Below, piece after piece: positions 55,436 to 64,000 of a DNA stretch of 64,000 nucleotides (position 1 is the stretch's first letter; each line of letters begins with the position of its first letter). The notes beneath the pieces were generated by a model. That model worked only from the letters and a program-made list of their open reading frames with translations. It ran no database searches and had not been told where the DNA came from. The translations under genes were made by a program, and so were the position numbers. Source of the DNA: Hymenobacter jeongseonensis (GTDB taxonomy: Bacteria > Bacteroidota > Bacteroidia > Cytophagales > Hymenobacteraceae). Location of the stretch: NCBI RefSeq assembly GCF_015694725.1, contig NZ_JADQDQ010000002.1, forward strand, positions 310,001 through 374,000, in the 5' to 3' direction.

Positions 55436-58400
55436 CTATTTGTCGCGGGTGGCCTGCAGCAGTTGTGCCTGCAAAGTACTGAGCGGGCCCGCCACCCAAT
55501 CGTACACCATCTTCACCAGCGTGGCCTCCTGAAAGGGCTTGGTCAAGTAGTCATTCATGCCAGCGGCTATGCACTTGCTGCGTTCGCCTTGGATGGCATT
55601 GGCCGTGAGGGCAATGATGGGAACCGTGGAGCCGAACCGCTCGCGGAGCAGCGCCGTGGCAAGGTAGCCGTTCATCACGGGCATTTGCACGTCCATCAGC
55701 ACCAAGTCGAAGCTTTGATGCGCGGCTACGGCTACCGCCACCTCCCCGTTGGCGGCTTCCGTCACGTCCATGCCAGCGTTGGTGAGGAAAATAGTCGCTA
55801 GCATGCGGTTGAACACATTGTCTTCGACCAATAAAACACGCTTGCCCCGCAACGCGTGTTGCATGCTGCTGACGTCGGAAAGGTCCTTTTGGGGCAAATC
55901 CTGCTCCGTGCCGATGGGGAACTGCAAGGTAAAGCGGCTAGTGGTACCGCGGTTTTTTTGACTTTCAATGTGCAGGGTGCCGCCGAGCAGTTCCACCAGC
56001 TTTTGGCTGATGCCCAATCCCAGGCCCGTGCCGCCAAACTTGCGGGTTACCGAAGAATCCTCTTGGCTGAAATCATCGAACACTTGCGCCAGGTATTCGG
56101 CATCGATGCCAATGCCGGTATCCTGAACCATAAACTCGACCGCAGCTTCGCCCGATTCGCTAGGCAGCAGCTGGCAGACGATGACTATCGTTCCTTTATC
56201 CGTGAATTTCACCGAGTTGCCGGCCAGATTCAAGAGAATCTGGGTGATGCGGTAAGGGTCACCGAGCAGCACTTCCGGCACCAGCGGGTCGATGCGGGTC
56301 AGGATGGTCAGGCCTTTTTCCTCGGCTTTGTAGAGCAATGTTTTCTCAACTTGCGCGCATATTCGACCGGGACTAAAGCCAATTGTTTCGACTACCATGC
56401 GCCCAGCTTCAATTTTGGACAAGTCCAGAATGTCGTTGATGATGACCAGCAGGTTCTCGGCTGAGGCAGTGATGGCGTTCAGGTAGCTCACTTGCGGGCC
56501 ATCGAGGGCGGTTTTGGCCAGCAGCTGGCTCATGCCCAGAATGGCGTTCATGGGCGTGCGGATTTCGTGGCTCATGTTGGCCAGGAAATCCTGTTTGGCC
56601 CGTGTGCTTATCTCGGCCAGTCCTTTGGCCTCGCGCAAGCTGGCTTCCAACACCTTCTGAGGCGTTACGTCGAGGTAAATGCCGATGGAGCCTATCAACT
56701 GTTGGTTGTCGTCGTAGAGCGGGGCCCCGCTCACCAAGAGCCACTTCAATTCACCGGTTTTGGTGGTTACCGCAATTTCGTAGGAATCGGCGATGCCCTG
56801 CTGCCGGATGGCTTGTTTGCTTTCGACCAGCGCCAAGTCCTCGCCGGTCAGCAGCATGGGCGACAGACGACTGCCCATCAACTCATCGGTGCAAAAGCCC
56901 GTCATGCTGCAGAAACTCTGGTTGGCGTAGAGCAGGTGGTCTTCCAAATCGGCTTCTACCAGCCCCAACGACATGTTTTCGATGATGCCGCGGTACTTTT
57001 CTTCCCGCCGCTTCAGGTCCTCGTTGGCCTTGGTACGGGTGGTGATGTCCTCGTACTTCCACAAGTGGCCGATGTAGCCGCTCTGGTCGAAAATCGGCGC
57101 AAAGTCCCGCTTGATAGTGCGTCCATCGAGCAGGGTCAGCACATCGCCCACCACGGGCTGCTTGCGGTTGAGCAGGTCCTGAATTCGCGCCACGTACTGC
57201 GCGGGCTTGTTGACGTAGGATTTCGAGCCTTCCGTCAACCAGCCGCCGTCTTTGCCCACCAGCTGGGCCGGGGTTGTGGGCACGGCCAGCAACTTGCAGA
57301 ACGCTTCGTTGGAGAGAACGATGCGGCGGTTTTCATCTTCCAGCACCAAGCCTTCCTGGAAGTTGGCGATAACCGTGGACAGGCGCCGGGACGAGGCATC
57401 GAGGGCTACCTGGGCTTTCTTCAACTCCGAAATGTCGGTGTGCGTGCCCGAGAAAATGAGGGCCTGGCCATCGGGAGCCCGCTCGGTCACCAAGCCGCGG
57501 CTGAGTATCCATTTGTAGCTGCCATCCTTGCAGCGCATCCGAAACTCGACCGCCAGCAGGGTCGAATTTCCCTCCAGGTAAGTCCTGATGGCCTGTTGGG
57601 TCAGGGCGGTGTCTTCGGGGTGCAAGTGGGCGGCAAAAGACTCGTACCCATCTGGAAACTCATCTTCCTGGTAGCCGAGCATGGCCTTATAATCGGCCGA
57701 GTACGTCACGTGTTGTGGGCTGCGCAGGTTCTGTTCCCAAATGCCATCGCCGAAGCCCTCCACGGCCAGACGCCAGCGCAGGTCGTTTTCGCGGAGCGCT
57801 TGCTTCAGGGGGGTGATATCCTGAAGAATACCGCTGTAGGTCAAGCCTTTTTCGTCGCAGCCCGTGAGCACCGAACTGCCCCGAAGCCAGCGCAAGGGCT
57901 GGCCCGGTACGGTTACCCGCCCTTCGTAGAACCACGGCGCCTGCGTGCGGATAGACTCCTTAATGGACTTCCAGAGCGCGGGCAAATCGTCGCAGTGCGA
58001 AAATTCGAGCACGTTGCCGATGCCGGTGAGCGGAATTCCAAATAGCTCGAACAGCTTTGGACTCATGTAGTTGAGGCCGAACGTGCCGTCGAAGTTGTGG
58101 CGCCATTCATAAAGCACAACGGGCACGTTTTCGGCCAGGGCCCGGAATCGGTGCTCGCTCTCGGCCAGGGTCAGTTGGCTTTTTTTCCACTCCGAAATGT
58201 CTTCCAATAAACCCGCCAGCACCATTTCCCCAGCTTCGTTGCGGATGGGCTGCACCTTAACCCGAATCCAGCAAGCATGGTTGCCGCCTTGGGGGTTGCG
58301 CACCTCGTACTGAAAAGGGACTTTGTCGCGCAACCCGGCCCTGATGTACTCCAAGGTCTGCGGGTCATCGAGGTGGGGACGCAGGAATGATTCGGGCAAG

Positions 58401-58663
58401 CGCCCGAGCACTTCGTGCAGTTCAAACCCGCACAGGGTCGAAAAACCGTCATTCACCCACGTAACCCGTCCGCTCGCATTGGTCAGCAACACGGCAGGGT
58501 ACAGTTCCTGCATCAGCAACACCAGTTGCTCGTAGTTAGGCAAAGACGGGCCGGAGGTTAGCGCACGGCCGGGTGCGCTCGCGGCGTTGGCCAGCGCCGC
58601 GCGCAAGGCTGCGTTTTCAGCTTCCTGCTGCTCCAAGGCGTGTTGTAGCTCGGCAGTGGTCAT
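55436..58663 (-). CDS. Soluble hybrid sensor histidine kinase with five PAS domains and a receiver
   Basis: The protein has 1075 residues and no membrane segment, so it senses in the cytoplasm. An N-terminal coiled coil (1-30) is followed by five PAS/PAC units (about 45-160, 165-285, 285-410, 425-550, 560-680), each ending in a (E/T)DI(S/T) motif. Next are HisKA with the phosphoacceptor His in MSHEIRTPMN, HATPase with NLAGNSVKF, GTGLGL, and a C-terminal receiver with the phosphate Asp in LVLMDVQMPVMNG and the Lys in LTKPF. All phosphorelay residues are present. There is no partner regulator gene next to it. Ligands are unknown; PAS repeats in this family often bind flavin, haem or small metabolites. 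Confidence 0.94.
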   Translation of the reverse strand: MTTAELQHALEQQEAENAALRAALANAASAPGRALTSGPSLPNYEQLVLLMQELYPAVLLTNASGRVTWVNDGFSTLCGFELHEVLGRLPESFLRPHLDDPQTLEYIRAGLRDKVPFQYEVRNPQGGNHACWIRVKVQPIRNEAGEMVLAGLLEDISEWKKSQLTLAESEHRFRALAENVPVVLYEWRHNFDGTFGLNYMSPKLFELFGIPLTGIGNVLEFSHCDDLPALWKSIKESIRTQAPWFYEGRVTVPGQPLRWLRGSSVLTGCDEKGLTYSGILQDITPLKQALRENDLRWRLAVEGFGDGIWEQNLRSPQHVTYSADYKAMLGYQEDEFPDGYESFAAHLHPEDTALTQQAIRTYLEGNSTLLAVEFRMRCKDGSYKWILSRGLVTERAPDGQALIFSGTHTDISELKKAQVALDASSRRLSTVIANFQEGLVLEDENRRIVLSNEAFCKLLAVPTTPAQLVGKDGGWLTEGSKSYVNKPAQYVARIQDLLNRKQPVVGDVLTLLDGRTIKRDFAPIFDQSGYIGHLWKYEDITTRTKANEDLKRREEKYRGIIENMSLGLVEADLEDHLLYANQSFCSMTGFCTDELMGSRLSPMLLTGEDLALVESKQAIRQQGIADSYEIAVTTKTGELKWLLVSGAPLYDDNQQLIGSIGIYLDVTPQKVLEASLREAKGLAEISTRAKQDFLANMSHEIRTPMNAILGMSQLLAKTALDGPQVSYLNAITASAENLLVIINDILDLSKIEAGRMVVETIGFSPGRICAQVEKTLLYKAEEKGLTILTRIDPLVPEVLLGDPYRITQILLNLAGNSVKFTDKGTIVIVCQLLPSESGEAAVEFMVQDTGIGIDAEYLAQVFDDFSQEDSSVTRKFGGTGLGLGISQKLVELLGGTLHIESQKNRGTTSRFTLQFPIGTEQDLPQKDLSDVSSMQHALRGKRVLLVEDNVFNRMLATIFLTNAGMDVTEAANGEVAVAVAAHQSFDLVLMDVQMPVMNGYLATALLRERFGSTVPIIALTANAIQGERSKCIAAGMNDYLTKPFQEATLVKMVYDWVAGPLSTLQAQLLQATRDK

Positions 58664-58890
58664 ATCCAGTTTCTCCTCGTTAACACAAGGTAACGTATTG
58701 CAACCATTACAGTTGATTCATTCCCGAACACAACCATTTTGCCTTCGCCGTAGGTCAACAAGACCGAAGGCATGGTTTTGTGGGAGTCCTACGCTGCCAG
58801 TTGCTACGAAGCGACTCCGTCGTCCCGCCTTATCTATGGGGCCTAGAAAAACACAACATTCTGGCTGAAAGCAACCTGCCAGTGTTAATT

Positions 58891-59706
58891 CTACTCGGGC
58901 AGGTTGCGGATGTAGCTGTGTGACACCGGTACCGGGCCGGCAACGCCCTGCTCGGCGAAGGCCCGCTGCAACCGCTCGATGAGGCGGGCATGAGCCGGCC
59001 CGTTTTGCCCGGCCGGCGTGAAGGCCCGGAACGCCACCGTCATGCCACCCGGCGTGAGCGACGTGACAACCACCTGCGGAGCCGGGTCTTTCAACAACTG
59101 CTCATCGGCCTGCATCAGGGGCACGGCCCAGCTGCGTAGCGTATCGAGACTAGTGGAATTCGTTACCTCGGCCAGCACCTCCACCATGGCTTTGTTCTGG
59201 GCCGTCTTGTTCACAATCACGTTGTTGGACGTGGCTCCGTTGGGCAGAATAATGGTGTCGCCCTGCGGCGTAGCCAGGATGGTATTGAAAATCTGAATTT
59301 CCCGCACCTCGCCCGATTTTCCCTGCGATTCGATGGTGTCGCCGACCACGTAAGGCTTAAAAATAAGGATGAGCACGCCCCCAGCGAAGTTGGCCAGTGT
59401 GCCCTGCAAGGCCAGGCCCACCGCCAAGCCCGCCGCTCCCAGAATGGCCACAAACGACGTGGTTTCGAAGCCTATCATGCCCGCAACCGAAATCAGCAGC
59501 AGCACCTTGAGTACGATGTTGACCAGGCTACCCAGAAACGAACTCAGCGAAACATCCAGGCGCTTGGTGCCTTGCGACAACAGCCGCGTCGCCCACCCAA
59601 TCAGCCACCAGCCTATTATCAAGGCGAGGCCAGCCATTAGCAGCCGGGGCAGATAGAGCACCACCAGGGTTTGGAATTGCTGGGCGTACGAAGTGACTTT
59701 TTCCAT
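58891..59706 (-). CDS. mscS: Small-conductance mechanosensitive channel (MscS family)
   Basis: The channel releases solutes on hypoosmotic shock. The ATG at 59706 (MEKVTSYAQQF) gives 271 residues; the upstream 21 codons are not family-like. There are three N-terminal membrane segments, the pore helix FVAILGAAGLAVGLALQGTLANFAGGVLILIFKPYVVGD (A/G-rich TM3 with the GxAxGLALQ and NFxxG motifs), then the soluble beta and alpha/beta domain with TIILPNG. Length and order match a simple MscS. It starts 69 bases before the HEAT-cyclophilin gene ends on the same strand. Confidence 0.94.
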   Translation of the reverse strand: MEKVTSYAQQFQTLVVLYLPRLLMAGLALIIGWWLIGWATRLLSQGTKRLDVSLSSFLGSLVNIVLKVLLLISVAGMIGFETTSFVAILGAAGLAVGLALQGTLANFAGGVLILIFKPYVVGDTIESQGKSGEVREIQIFNTILATPQGDTIILPNGATSNNVIVNKTAQNKAMVEVLAEVTNSTSLDTLRSWAVPLMQADEQLLKDPAPQVVVTSLTPGGMTVAFRAFTPAGQNGPAHARLIERLQRAFAEQGVAGPVPVSHSYIRNLPE

Positions 59707-59774
59707 GATGACCAAGGGTTGGGGAACTACAAACGTAAAGAAATACCCCGGCAAGATAGCCGGGCCCACGCCGC

Positions 59775-61811
59775 TTATTTCACCAGCTCTACCCCCAGAA
59801 TCTGGTCGCCGATTTCGAGCTTGTGGGCCACGTCCATGCCGCCCACCACCTGGGCAAAAATGGGGTAGCGGCCGTCGAGGTGCGGGGTGGCGGTGTGGTT
59901 GATGAAGAACTGGCAGCTTTCGGTGTCTTTGCCCGCCGAGGCCAGTCCCACGCTGCCTTCTTCGTAGTGGATATCGCCAAATTCCGACCGCAGATTATAG
60001 GGCGCGCTGCCGTTGCCGTCGCCGCGCGGGTCGCCGCCCTGCGCCACGAAATTGGGCACCACGCGGTGGAAATACAGGTTGTCGTAGAATTTCTGTCCCA
60101 CGAGCGTAACGAAGCTGGCCACCGCGCCGGGCGCTTCGTTGGGCTTCAACTCCAGCAGAATGATGCCCTTGGAAGTACGCAAGCGCACTTGCTGGCCAAG
60201 CGGCACGCTTTGCACCACGGCCCAGTCGATGGGGTGCTGCTGCGCCGTGGCAATGGGCGACGGCGTTGGCTTAGGAGCTTTTTCCAGCTTGTCGAGGGCC
60301 TGCTGCAATCCCTGCCAGGCCTCAATCTCGCGCGGCAGTTGCAGCTTGGCCTGCGCCTGGCGCAACGCGGCTACGTCGGCGGCCTGGGTCTCGGGGTACA
60401 GTTTGGCATCGGCCATGGCTTCGGCCGCCGCCCCTATTTGGGCCACGTCGCCACTGGCCAGGGCCTGCCGCATGGCCGCAGCAAAGTCGGGGTGGCGCGC
60501 CGCGGGGAATTCGGCACTGCGGCGCATGGCCAGCAGGGCGCCCAACGCATAGCCCGCCACCACGGGCGACTGCCCGGCCGCGGCGGCTTCCACCTGCGCA
60601 AAATCAAACGAAGCCGGGTCTTCGGCCAGCGCTTGCAATAAGAACCCCTTTTCGTACACCGTGGGAGCTGCCGCGTACCGCTTGCGGATGGTTTCGGTGA
60701 GGCTGGGACGGGAAGCGGAGCTGGCGTGGCGCACGGCGGCTTGCAGCAACGCGGCCCGCACCCGGGGCGAGGCTTGCTTGTTGCCATCGGCGAGGGCCGC
60801 CAATAAAGGTCCGGATTCGCCCTTGGCGTGGGCTAGCAGCCACTCGGCCGCCGTGAGGGCCACCGGGGCACGGTCGTGACTGAGGGCATAGAACACGGCT
60901 TTGCGGCTTTCGGAGTAGGATTCTGGCCCAAACGGCAGGGCCCGGATGGCGCTCAGACGCACCCGGTAGTCGCTGTCCTTCACGGCGAGCCGGGCCAGCA
61001 CCGCCGCCGGGCTGCCGGCCGGTTTGGCAACCGGAGCCGTCGCCGCCTCAAGGGGAACGGCTGGCGCAGGCAGTGCGGCAATTTTGCCCAGAGTGGCAGC
61101 CGCCGCGGCCCGCACGGCGTATGAACGGTCTTTCAGGGCCAGCCGCAGCAGGGTTTCCTGCGCTAATCGGGCCAAATCGGCATCGTAGCCGCGGGTGCGC
61201 GACAAGCCCGACACGGCCAACAACCGGGCCCGGGTGGGCATTTTGGGCGTATTCAGCACCAGCACCGCCTGGCGAATGCTCTCGGGCGAGCTAATGCCGC
61301 GCAGGGCGGCGCGGCTCAGGCCCCAGGCCAGGGCCGCCGCGCGCGCCGTGTCGTTCGCCGTTTCCACGCGCCACAGTTCGGGCAGGGTGCGGCGGGTGAC
61401 GGTGCGGCCCAGGGCCTCGTACAGGTAGCGGCGCACCGCGTTGTCTTTTTCTTGGCGGGCGCGCAGGCCCAGGCTATCCACGGCGGTGCTGTCGCCGGTT
61501 TGGCCCAGGGCATAGGCGGCAGCGCGGCGCACGCTGGGGTCGGCATCGCGCAGCAGCGGAATCAGGCCGGGCACGGCGGCCGGCGCCTGCACGGAGGCAA
61601 ACGCCAGCGCCGCCTCGCGCCGGTAAGCCGGGGTGGCGTTGGTGAGAAAGGGCAGCAGCGCGGCGGTGTTGCGCTCATCCTGCGCGGTGCCAATCTGCCG
61701 AATGGTGGCATCGTGGTACTTATTGGCCTGGTCGGCGCTGGGGCGCGGGGTGCGAGCACAGGCACCCAGCAAAAGCAGCATGGGCCAGAAACGAGGGAAG
61801 CGAAAAGCCAT
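59775..61811 (-). CDS. Lipoprotein with HEAT repeats fused to a cyclophilin peptidyl-prolyl isomerase
   Basis: The protein is exported: MAFRFPRFWPMLLLLGAC gives a lipobox Cys at about 18. Residues about 30-510 are Ala-rich helical repeats of HEAT type (for example LIPLLRDADPSVRRAAAYALGQTGD). From about 518 there is a cyclophilin domain: ...LLELKPNEAPGAVASFVTLV, YFHRVVPNFVAQGGDP, FGDIHYEEGSVGLASAGKDTESCQFFIN and LDGRYPIFAQVVGG. It has the catalytic Arg (FHRV), the Gln-Phe-Phe (QFF) and His (PHLDG) set, so the isomerase should be active. Envelope protein folding is the likely role. Confidence 0.9.
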   Translation of the reverse strand: MAFRFPRFWPMLLLLGACARTPRPSADQANKYHDATIRQIGTAQDERNTAALLPFLTNATPAYRREAALAFASVQAPAAVPGLIPLLRDADPSVRRAAAYALGQTGDSTAVDSLGLRARQEKDNAVRRYLYEALGRTVTRRTLPELWRVETANDTARAAALAWGLSRAALRGISSPESIRQAVLVLNTPKMPTRARLLAVSGLSRTRGYDADLARLAQETLLRLALKDRSYAVRAAAAATLGKIAALPAPAVPLEAATAPVAKPAGSPAAVLARLAVKDSDYRVRLSAIRALPFGPESYSESRKAVFYALSHDRAPVALTAAEWLLAHAKGESGPLLAALADGNKQASPRVRAALLQAAVRHASSASRPSLTETIRKRYAAAPTVYEKGFLLQALAEDPASFDFAQVEAAAAGQSPVVAGYALGALLAMRRSAEFPAARHPDFAAAMRQALASGDVAQIGAAAEAMADAKLYPETQAADVAALRQAQAKLQLPREIEAWQGLQQALDKLEKAPKPTPSPIATAQQHPIDWAVVQSVPLGQQVRLRTSKGIILLELKPNEAPGAVASFVTLVGQKFYDNLYFHRVVPNFVAQGGDPRGDGNGSAPYNLRSEFGDIHYEEGSVGLASAGKDTESCQFFINHTATPHLDGRYPIFAQVVGGMDVAHKLEIGDQILGVELVK

Positions 61812-61903
61812 AAGAACCAGTAAGAGAACAAAAAACGATGCGCCACATTAGCGTGACGAAGGAAGTATGACGGCAAAAGCCCGTCGCCAAATAAAACAAG
61901 GGA

Positions 61904-63013
61904 CTATTCCCCGCCCCACGAAGCTTTCGGTGGCGCGGGCTCGACGGAAAGGTGTTCGGCACCAATTTCCTTCAGGGCTTCGTCGAGTTGGGCAAACAGT
62001 ACCTCGTTGCCCTGCTGCTGGTAGCTGGCCAGGGCCGCTTCAAACCCGCCCAGGCCGTAGAGAAACGCCCGCAGGTTGTCGGCGGTGATGTCGGCAAAAT
62101 GCCGCCCGTAGCCCAGCTTTTCAACCTGAGCCGCGTTGAGCCACTGCTCAAACTGCGCCGGAATGGGAATGGCGCAGATGGGCTTGCGCAGAAACACGGC
62201 CTCCGAAATCAACGAAAACCCACCGTTGGTAACCACTGCCCGAGCGCTGGCCAAATCGGCAATAAACCCGGCTTCGGAAAAGGCCCGCAGCTGCACGTTG
62301 CCGTGGCTTTCTTCCTTATTGAAGCCGTACACGCGAAATTCCTGGTCGGGCAATTGCTGCAGCAGCGGCACCAAATTCTGCTGCGTAGTAGCCGACTGGT
62401 ACACCAGCACGTGGCTACCGGCAGTAGGCTTAGCCGCCAGGATTTCGGGCCGAATGATGGGCGGCACCAACGTGGTTTCGTCTTTTTCCAGCGGCAAGTC
62501 GAAGAAGGTGGTCACGAAATAATGCCGGCTGTGCGGCAGCTTGGCTCGCACTATGCTTTTGGCCAAATTGTAATTGCCACGCTCCGCTGGCGGAACGGCA
62601 ACGTCAAGCTTGGCTCGGCTGATAATCTGCATGTTGTCGATGCTGATTATGGGCAGGCGCCGCATTTTGGCGAACAGATATGTGAAGGACTCAAAGTCGG
62701 AAATAATTAATTCCGGCTCGAAATCACAGAGCAATTCCCGGTATTTAGCAAAGTTGACGCGTAGGTCGTCGGGCGCGGTGCGTAGGGTGAGCACCGCGGT
62801 GCGGGCCTTGCTCACGGCCAGCCCCCGGTAGGCCAGGTGAAAACCCCGGATTTCGTGCACCCGCCCCGGAAACGCGGCTGCCAACATGTGGTAGGCGCGG
62901 CTGCTGCTCACCACGCACACCTGATGGCCCTGGGCCAATAAGTGCGCGATAACCACTTTGCTGCGGGTGGCGTGGCCAAGGCCCTCGCCGGGCACTCCGT
63001 ATAAGATGTTCAT
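61904..63013 (-). CDS. GT-B glycosyltransferase, MJ1255/GT28-like
   Basis: The ATG at 63013 starts MNILYGVPGEGLGHATRS, the typical G.GLGHA.R motif of GT28-like proteins; the upstream 19 codons are unlike the family. The 369 residues comprise an N-terminal domain with a DFE.FTYLFAK stretch and a C-terminal domain with VLVYQSA, the VTNGGFSLISEAVFLRKPICAIPIP donor-binding motif and QFEQWLNAAQVEKLGYG. MJ1255-type proteins are widespread and their donors are mostly unknown. No glycan genes are adjacent. Confidence 0.85.
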   Translation of the reverse strand: MNILYGVPGEGLGHATRSKVVIAHLLAQGHQVCVVSSSRAYHMLAAAFPGRVHEIRGFHLAYRGLAVSKARTAVLTLRTAPDDLRVNFAKYRELLCDFEPELIISDFESFTYLFAKMRRLPIISIDNMQIISRAKLDVAVPPAERGNYNLAKSIVRAKLPHSRHYFVTTFFDLPLEKDETTLVPPIIRPEILAAKPTAGSHVLVYQSATTQQNLVPLLQQLPDQEFRVYGFNKEESHGNVQLRAFSEAGFIADLASARAVVTNGGFSLISEAVFLRKPICAIPIPAQFEQWLNAAQVEKLGYGRHFADITADNLRAFLYGLGGFEAALASYQQQGNEVLFAQLDEALKEIGAEHLSVEPAPPKASWGGE

Positions 63014-63269
63014 CTGAATTGCCGGGGTATAAGGGGCAGCGCGTGCACAGCCTGGGTTATTAAGCGGCAAATAACTGAAATTCCGCGACGGGCGCCGTTT
63101 ATTGTTCCTGCAAGCACTTTGCGGAAGGAAGCTCGCGGCCCCGCGGCCGGGCTCCGCACGCCTGGGTGGTTGCCCCGATGGGTAAGACGCTTGGGTTGAT
63201 TATGGCCGTGGTTTATGGCTGTTTCGGCTCGATTTTCGTTTTAGCCGCACACTGCTAACGTAAGCTTTT

Positions 63270-64000
63270 ATGAAGAACTCTTTTCTGCGCATTTCTTTTC
63301 GGCGGCCGGCCCTGGTTTTGGCCGCCGCTTCCCTCCTGCTGGCTACTTCCTGCACCGCGCCCCGCGCCATTGTGGCTACGGGTAAAGTCACGCCGCAGGG
63401 GGAATTTCGGGTGGGCTACAACCTGGGTTTTAATGTGGCGACGGCGCCGCTTGGCAAGGCCGGCTCGGCCCTGCGCGATGCCGCCAGCACGGCCGCCGGC
63501 AAAGACACCGTGGGCTACGGCGGGGCCGTAACCAACCTGCAAGCCGCCGCCCTGGCCTACATTCTGGACCCCGTGCAGCCCACCTCCGACCTCAGCATCC
63601 GCTACGGCATCATGCCGCGCCTCGATGCCGGCTACAAATACGCCTTTGGGTCGCACGTATTCGATGCCCAGTTTCAGCTACTCGGGCCCACCGGCTCGCC
63701 CGAAAGCCCGGGGGCCGGGGCCGCATCGGGAACCACCTATGCCAGCATCGGGCTGCAGTTTGCCACCCAGCGGGCCAAATTACCCAGCCTGCCCTTTCTG
63801 TCCGACATCAACTCGGTGCTAAATTTCAAAGCCACCCGCAACGACCTTCTGGTGCCGCTCATTTTCAGCCATTCCTTCGGGCCTGAGGAAGAAATCGGGG
63901 CCATTAGCTACGGCGTGGTGTATGCCCATAGCTGGGTGAGCTATGGTTTTGCACCGGACAATGTGTACCTCAACACCCAGAAAATTGCCGCGCTGCCTAC
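63270..64000 (+). CDS. Lipoprotein of unknown function, cut by window end
   Basis: An ATG at 63270 opens a frame that stays open to the last base, at least 243 residues, so it is partial. It starts with a lipoprotein signal MKNSFLRISFRRPALVLAAASLLLATSC (lipobox LLATSC). The mature part is rich in alternating hydrophobic and polar stretches with aromatic residues (FRVGYNLGFNV, LDAGYKYAFGSHVFDAQFQLL, GISYGVVYAHSWVSYGF-like segments), as in small outer-membrane beta-barrels. I recognise no named family. The minus-strand frames in this region are weaker. Confidence 0.7.
   Translation, partial: MKNSFLRISFRRPALVLAAASLLLATSCTAPRAIVATGKVTPQGEFRVGYNLGFNVATAPLGKAGSALRDAASTAAGKDTVGYGGAVTNLQAAALAYILDPVQPTSDLSIRYGIMPRLDAGYKYAFGSHVFDAQFQLLGPTGSPESPGAGAASGTTYASIGLQFATQRAKLPSLPFLSDINSVLNFKATRNDLLVPLIFSHSFGPEEEIGAISYGVVYAHSWVSYGFAPDNVYLNTQKIAALP

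Noticed and set aside
56492..58045. 517-codon open frame on the plus strand opposite the hybrid kinase
   Set aside because: Shadow of the kinase gene; no recognisable motif, and the kinase shows intact PAS and HisKA domains on the other strand.

Overview
The window looks like chromosome of a GC-rich Bacteroidota, most likely a Hymenobacter-type member of the Cytophagales. This rests on the gene families (Oar-like TonB receptor, UDP-xylose synthase, hpt-adk-obg operon, RteC-like protein, 'TYVARHS' tyrosine integrase), on the Bacteroidota -7 promoter box TAnnTTTG in front of many genes, and on the lack of clear Shine-Dalgarno sites. Genus is inferred from style, not from a marker gene.

Layout. 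(1) 0-7.9 kb is housekeeping: a DUF3592-like protein, the minus-strand operon hpt-adk-obg, a membrane pyrophosphatase, an M42-type peptidase and a TPR protein. (2) 7.9-28.8 kb is a surface-glycan locus: a Wzy/EpsG-like membrane protein, one GT4 and four GT2 glycosyltransferases, a pyruvyl-transferase-like protein, an ABC exporter/flippase, a WecE-type aminotransferase, an fdtA-GNAT-fdtB set for a dTDP-3-acetamido-3,6-dideoxyhexose, UDP-glucose dehydrogenase and UDP-xylose synthase, a PMT-like membrane protein and an AsnB-type amidotransferase. Its middle (about 11.5-19.2 kb) is much more AT-rich than the flanks, and a decayed IS5-type transposase lies at its edge. (3) 28.9-37.3 kb holds an acyl-CoA-binding protein, an amidase lipoprotein, a GlcD-like FAD oxidase, an NlpC/P60 lipoprotein and a large TonB-dependent receptor. 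(4) 37.35-51.84 kb is an integrated element inside tRNA-Ala(GGC). (5) 51.9-64 kb holds cysteine synthesis (cysE, cysK), a cupin, an aldo/keto reductase, a five-PAS hybrid kinase, an MscS channel, a HEAT-cyclophilin lipoprotein, a glycosyltransferase and a truncated outer-membrane-type lipoprotein.

The integrated element is the most interesting part. A 47-bp exact direct repeat of the tRNA 3' half marks its ends. A tyrosine integrase sits at the right end, and the same 22-bp sequence, made of two GTGTAAACA units, lies just inside both ends and overlaps the integrase start codon. Inside are an RteC-like protein, an excisionase-like HTH protein, a RepA-like ATPase and a TOPRIM/zinc primase-like protein (a replication-style module with no relaxase or conjugation gene seen). 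These are followed by a complete type I restriction-modification set (hsdM-hsdS-hsdR) and two AT-rich genes of unknown function flanking a shared 176-bp intergenic region. Both unknown proteins start with the same FGK..G....V..SEP.Y motif block, resembling the C-terminal domain of exodeoxyribonuclease X. That pair, next to a restriction system in a small mobile island, is the best candidate here for an undescribed (possibly anti-phage) system.
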